Of a stretch of 24,038 nucleotides of DNA, positions 21,184 through 24,038 are shown piece after piece; the stretch's first letter is position 1; each line of letters begins with the position of its first letter. The notes below the pieces were generated by a model. The model saw nothing but the letters and a program-made list of their open reading frames with translations. It had not been told where the DNA came from and did no database searches. The translations under genes and the position numbers were made by a program. This DNA comes from Didymodactylos carnosus (taxonomy: Eukaryota > Rotifera > Eurotatoria > Philodinida > Philodinidae): assembly GCA_905250885.1 (NCBI GenBank), contig CAJNOQ010002497.1, forward strand, positions 1-24,038, read 5' to 3'.

Positions 21184-21849
21184 ATCTAATTTTAAGCTCA
21201 AATTATACAATGAAGATAGTACGATTATAGAACTTCTTACTTAAAAAGTTACCAATACTTATCTTATATTCACCTCAAAGGAGTCTTGAATCAAATTAAA
21301 ATTTTGAAATTTATAATAGGTATCCCCTATAATTTTAAACATTTCCATTAGACGATTGTTTTCAATTTTTATATTTCAACAATATCTTTAAAAAGTCTTT
21401 TCGAACAGGTCATTCATTTTGTCTTACACATCGATCCAATCTTGTATTTATATCCTATACAAAATGTGAAACTCAACGTGGTACAACTTTAATTTAAATT
21501 TTAGTTTTACAACCACATAATATTAGCAAACATTCACTTCTAGTATTTTATGTGATATTTTTTAATCAGTGATGATTGGTCATATTACCGTTTTCTTTCC
21601 CTAACGGCGTCTATAAGACAATAGCGATTAGCTTCCTATCTGAAACAGTTATGGATGATTATTCTCGTATGTATTTTCTGTAAATTACTCTTTATTCTTA
21701 TTTAACGAATCGTCTGTATTTATAATGTTCATTTTTTTCTGTGACAGTATTCTTCGAAATAAATTCACCACATAAAGAAATGACTATTTGCTATTCTAGA
21801 CGCATAAATTTCATAAAAATTCATAGAATATTTTTTATAAAAAGAGGGG

Positions 21850-22711
21850 AGACGATTTCCACGATAATCGACTCTTACTCATTTTGATTATCCATTCGTT
21901 TTCCGTTATTGAGTTTAGTCTCTATTTGCCCACAATCAAAGAAAAAGTTTTTCAAAATTGATCAGCCGTGAAAAGATACTCTTTTTCACTTTTGTGTTCT
22001 TTTTCAGTTTTATAAAATGTTTGCTAATATTATGTGATATAGTAACAAATAGCACCTACAAAACTATATTTATGAAATATTTTTGACACACCAATGTACG
22101 AAATAATACGCTCAGTTTGATGACGGTACCTAAACATGAACAGTGTAATATTTGATATTTTCTATATAACTTTTTAGGTTTAATAGCATATAAAGTCCTT
22201 TATACATATTATTTGATAGAGCTTCGAAAGCTCCACAGATATATATCGAAATAAGAAATTTTGCAGTTGGAATATCGTGCCACTAAACTGAAATAACATT
22301 TACAAGTACTATTCGGCGACTTTGATTAATTCTGAAACTACATGAAACATGCGTAATCAACCACGCGTAAGGAATCTTGTGGTAATGTTCGTTTTTGGAA
22401 AAGAGCTCAAAAAGCGGAAAATAGGATTTCTGGTCCATTTTCACCTAATACAGTTCATTCAAAGTACATTATAAAAATCCGACAGGTTCGGAATGTGGAC
22501 CATTTAGGCTGTTCTGTATCGTTCATAACTGAAAATGAATGCAAAGTGAAGAAGAGTATCGTTTCACGACTAATCGACTTTGAAAAACTTTTTCCTTGGT
22601 TGTGGACAAATAGGGACTAAAACCAATAACGGAAAACGAATGAGATCAGCTATCTTCCTCGTTAATGGATAATCAATCATGGATGAGGGCTGATTACCGT
22701 GGAAATCGTTT
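21850..22711. repeat. Long imperfect foldback element
   Basis: The arms at about 21850-21993 and 22543-22711 are imperfect inverted copies with several indels. The best blocks are ACGATTTCCACG, GATTATCCATT, CGTTTTCCGTTATTG and GAAAAAGTTTTTCAAA. A spacer of about 550 nt with no coding capacity lies between them. It is probably an old non-autonomous element. Confidence 0.65.
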
Positions 22712-23902
22712 GTACTGTCTTTCCGACTTACCTTTTCTTAACACTTTTCATAGCTGTCAACAATAATGGGAAAATTTTACAGCTCCAATGCAATAGTTGC
22801 ATTAATCTCCTTTTTCTCCTTTAATCAATTATCAAAAAAGTTTAGAATATCGTTTATCAATAAAATAAAAATTTAGAATATTTTTTTCCACTATATTGAC
22901 AAATCAGATGAAGGAAACTTGAATGCTCGTAAATCTCCATAAGACATTTGTTCAAGAAAAGGTAAAATCTATGAAAGAGAATGACGCTATCAAATTGATA
23001 CTCTTGATCTGTCTATTAGAGAACAAATTCGAATGTATTTGTATCTAGTTTAGGAAAGAAAAACAATTATATGACATAAAGTCTCTAACAAGAGACGAAA
23101 AAGTGTTACTCATGAAGAAAAACTCTGTATGACATAAGTATACATAATGGCAGGGATGAGAGTCTAAAATTCGAAATACCTGTCAGGTTTTTCAGGTGGC
23201 TGTCTAAAATTTTTCAGATTTTTTTAAAAAATTCAGACGATCAAAAAACAGTTTCCTTCAATGCACTGAGCAATTCTTTTGTAAAATATATACTCATGGT
23301 ACTCTACCTTTTTGTTCTTTAGAGGTATCTTAACTCACTTTCCAAGGTCAACCAAGGTCAAATATCTCTAGATAATATTTCACTACGTGGTTATAGAAAA
23401 AAGTATTATTAACACATTAGAGACAACACAGACAAAGAAACGCGTGTACGTATATAGAAGGAATATAAAAGTCGTCTCATTTAGTCATATATGTAGATGT
23501 ACATATCGTGCACAGAATTGACTTTCCGATGATTAATTTTTATTTTAATTAGCCTTTTTCTTGTAGAAAAAAAGAGATATATAGTTTTTTTTGCTATAAT
23601 GGATTTACTTTCCAATAATTAGATAACATATGTATACTAACTAATAAAGCAGATTAACTGCTAATAAAGCAGCAGTACCATTCATTTGCAAAGTATTCAA
23701 TTAAGTAGCCAGTTGACTAATGATTGTTCTTCCTAAAACTTAGTCACAATGTTTGAATGAATTTAAGTAGTTATCAGGGTGAGGATCACAGTGGGTATTT
23801 TTTGCTAGAGCAGGCGGACTTTAGCTTTATGAGTGAACTAAAATTTCATGAACCATTTTTTTATAGGTTTTTCATGATCCTCTTTCTAATGGCATGAGAG
23901 TT

Positions 23903-23972
23903 GGGTTTTGGAAAAGTTTTCTAAGGAGTTTTCCAGAGATCCGATCTTTCGAAAACCCTTCAGAAAACTTTC
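23903..23972. repeat. Short imperfect hairpin
   Basis: A segment containing GAAAAGTTTTCTAAGGAG near 23910 is matched in inverted orientation by GAAAACCCTTCAGAAAACTT near 23951. It may be the edge of an element that continues past the window. Confidence 0.35.
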
Positions 23973-24038
23973 TCAATATTTAAAAACGATGCCACTGGAA
24001 AGAGCATTGTCGAAAACCTATAAGAAACATGTTTCGAG

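Larger units (their letters stand above)
21184..24038. other. Intergenic region downstream of CCDC92, no gene seen
   Basis: It holds the CCDC92 3' flank with a distant AATAAA at 21758-21763, the foldback element at about 21850-22711, a twice-repeated CTAATAAAGCAG near 23640-23672 and a hairpin at about 23903-23972. No exon with coding-like sequence was recognised on either strand. Confidence 0.6.

Noticed and set aside
23151-23230. CAGGGATGAGAG as a possible hAT left end with a repeated TCTAAAATT motif
   Set aside because: No matching inverted right end or target duplication is found before the window ends.

Overview
The window looks like nuclear DNA of a small-genome animal, most likely a bdelloid rotifer (a low-GC, Rotaria-like genome). 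The genus is inference. What I see is an AT-rich sequence, genes cut into many exons by GT-AG introns that are mostly 51-90 nt long, a standard code, proteins that align with vertebrate orthologues over their whole length, and intergenic DNA full of short inverted-repeat elements. There are no bacterial operons, tRNAs, rRNAs or CRISPR arrays.

Layout. 1-945: inverted-repeat element and 5' flank. 946-2979 (+): 10-exon SLC38A11-type amino acid transporter, 440 aa. 2980-5916: intergenic DNA with a TA microsatellite and a dispersed repeat. 5917-7039 (-): 7-exon CIMAP1A (ODF3/SHIPPO1), 254 aa, including a 12-nt microexon. 7040-10967: gene-free, repeat-rich DNA holding several foldback elements, among them a clear 396-bp Tc1/mariner-type MITE with TA duplications. 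About 10968-13210 (-): a broken relic of ODAD2 (ARMC4), recognisable from its low-complexity linker, the first ARM-domain exon, one late ARM segment and the exact C-terminal exon. Most of the ARM repeats are missing, and it carries a stop, a frameshift and insertions. 13211-14534: no gene seen. 14535-18622 (+): 17-exon CCDC57, 953 aa. 19821-21183 (+): 2-exon CCDC92, 307 aa, with a hAT-like MITE in its only intron. 21184-24038: intergenic, with an 860-bp imperfect foldback.

Four of the five loci have ciliary or centriolar orthologues: CIMAP1A (axonemal or sperm-tail SHIPPO protein), ODAD2 (outer dynein arm docking), CCDC57 (centriolar satellites) and CCDC92 (centriole/CEP164-associated). The intact ones show clean splice phases and no premature stops, so they look functional; ODAD2 does not. 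In a bdelloid (degenerate tetraploid) the loss of one ODAD2 copy would be tolerable if another intact copy exists elsewhere.

All gene models are hand-spliced from the sequence by frame continuity and by remembered similarity to human proteins. No alignment or database search was run.
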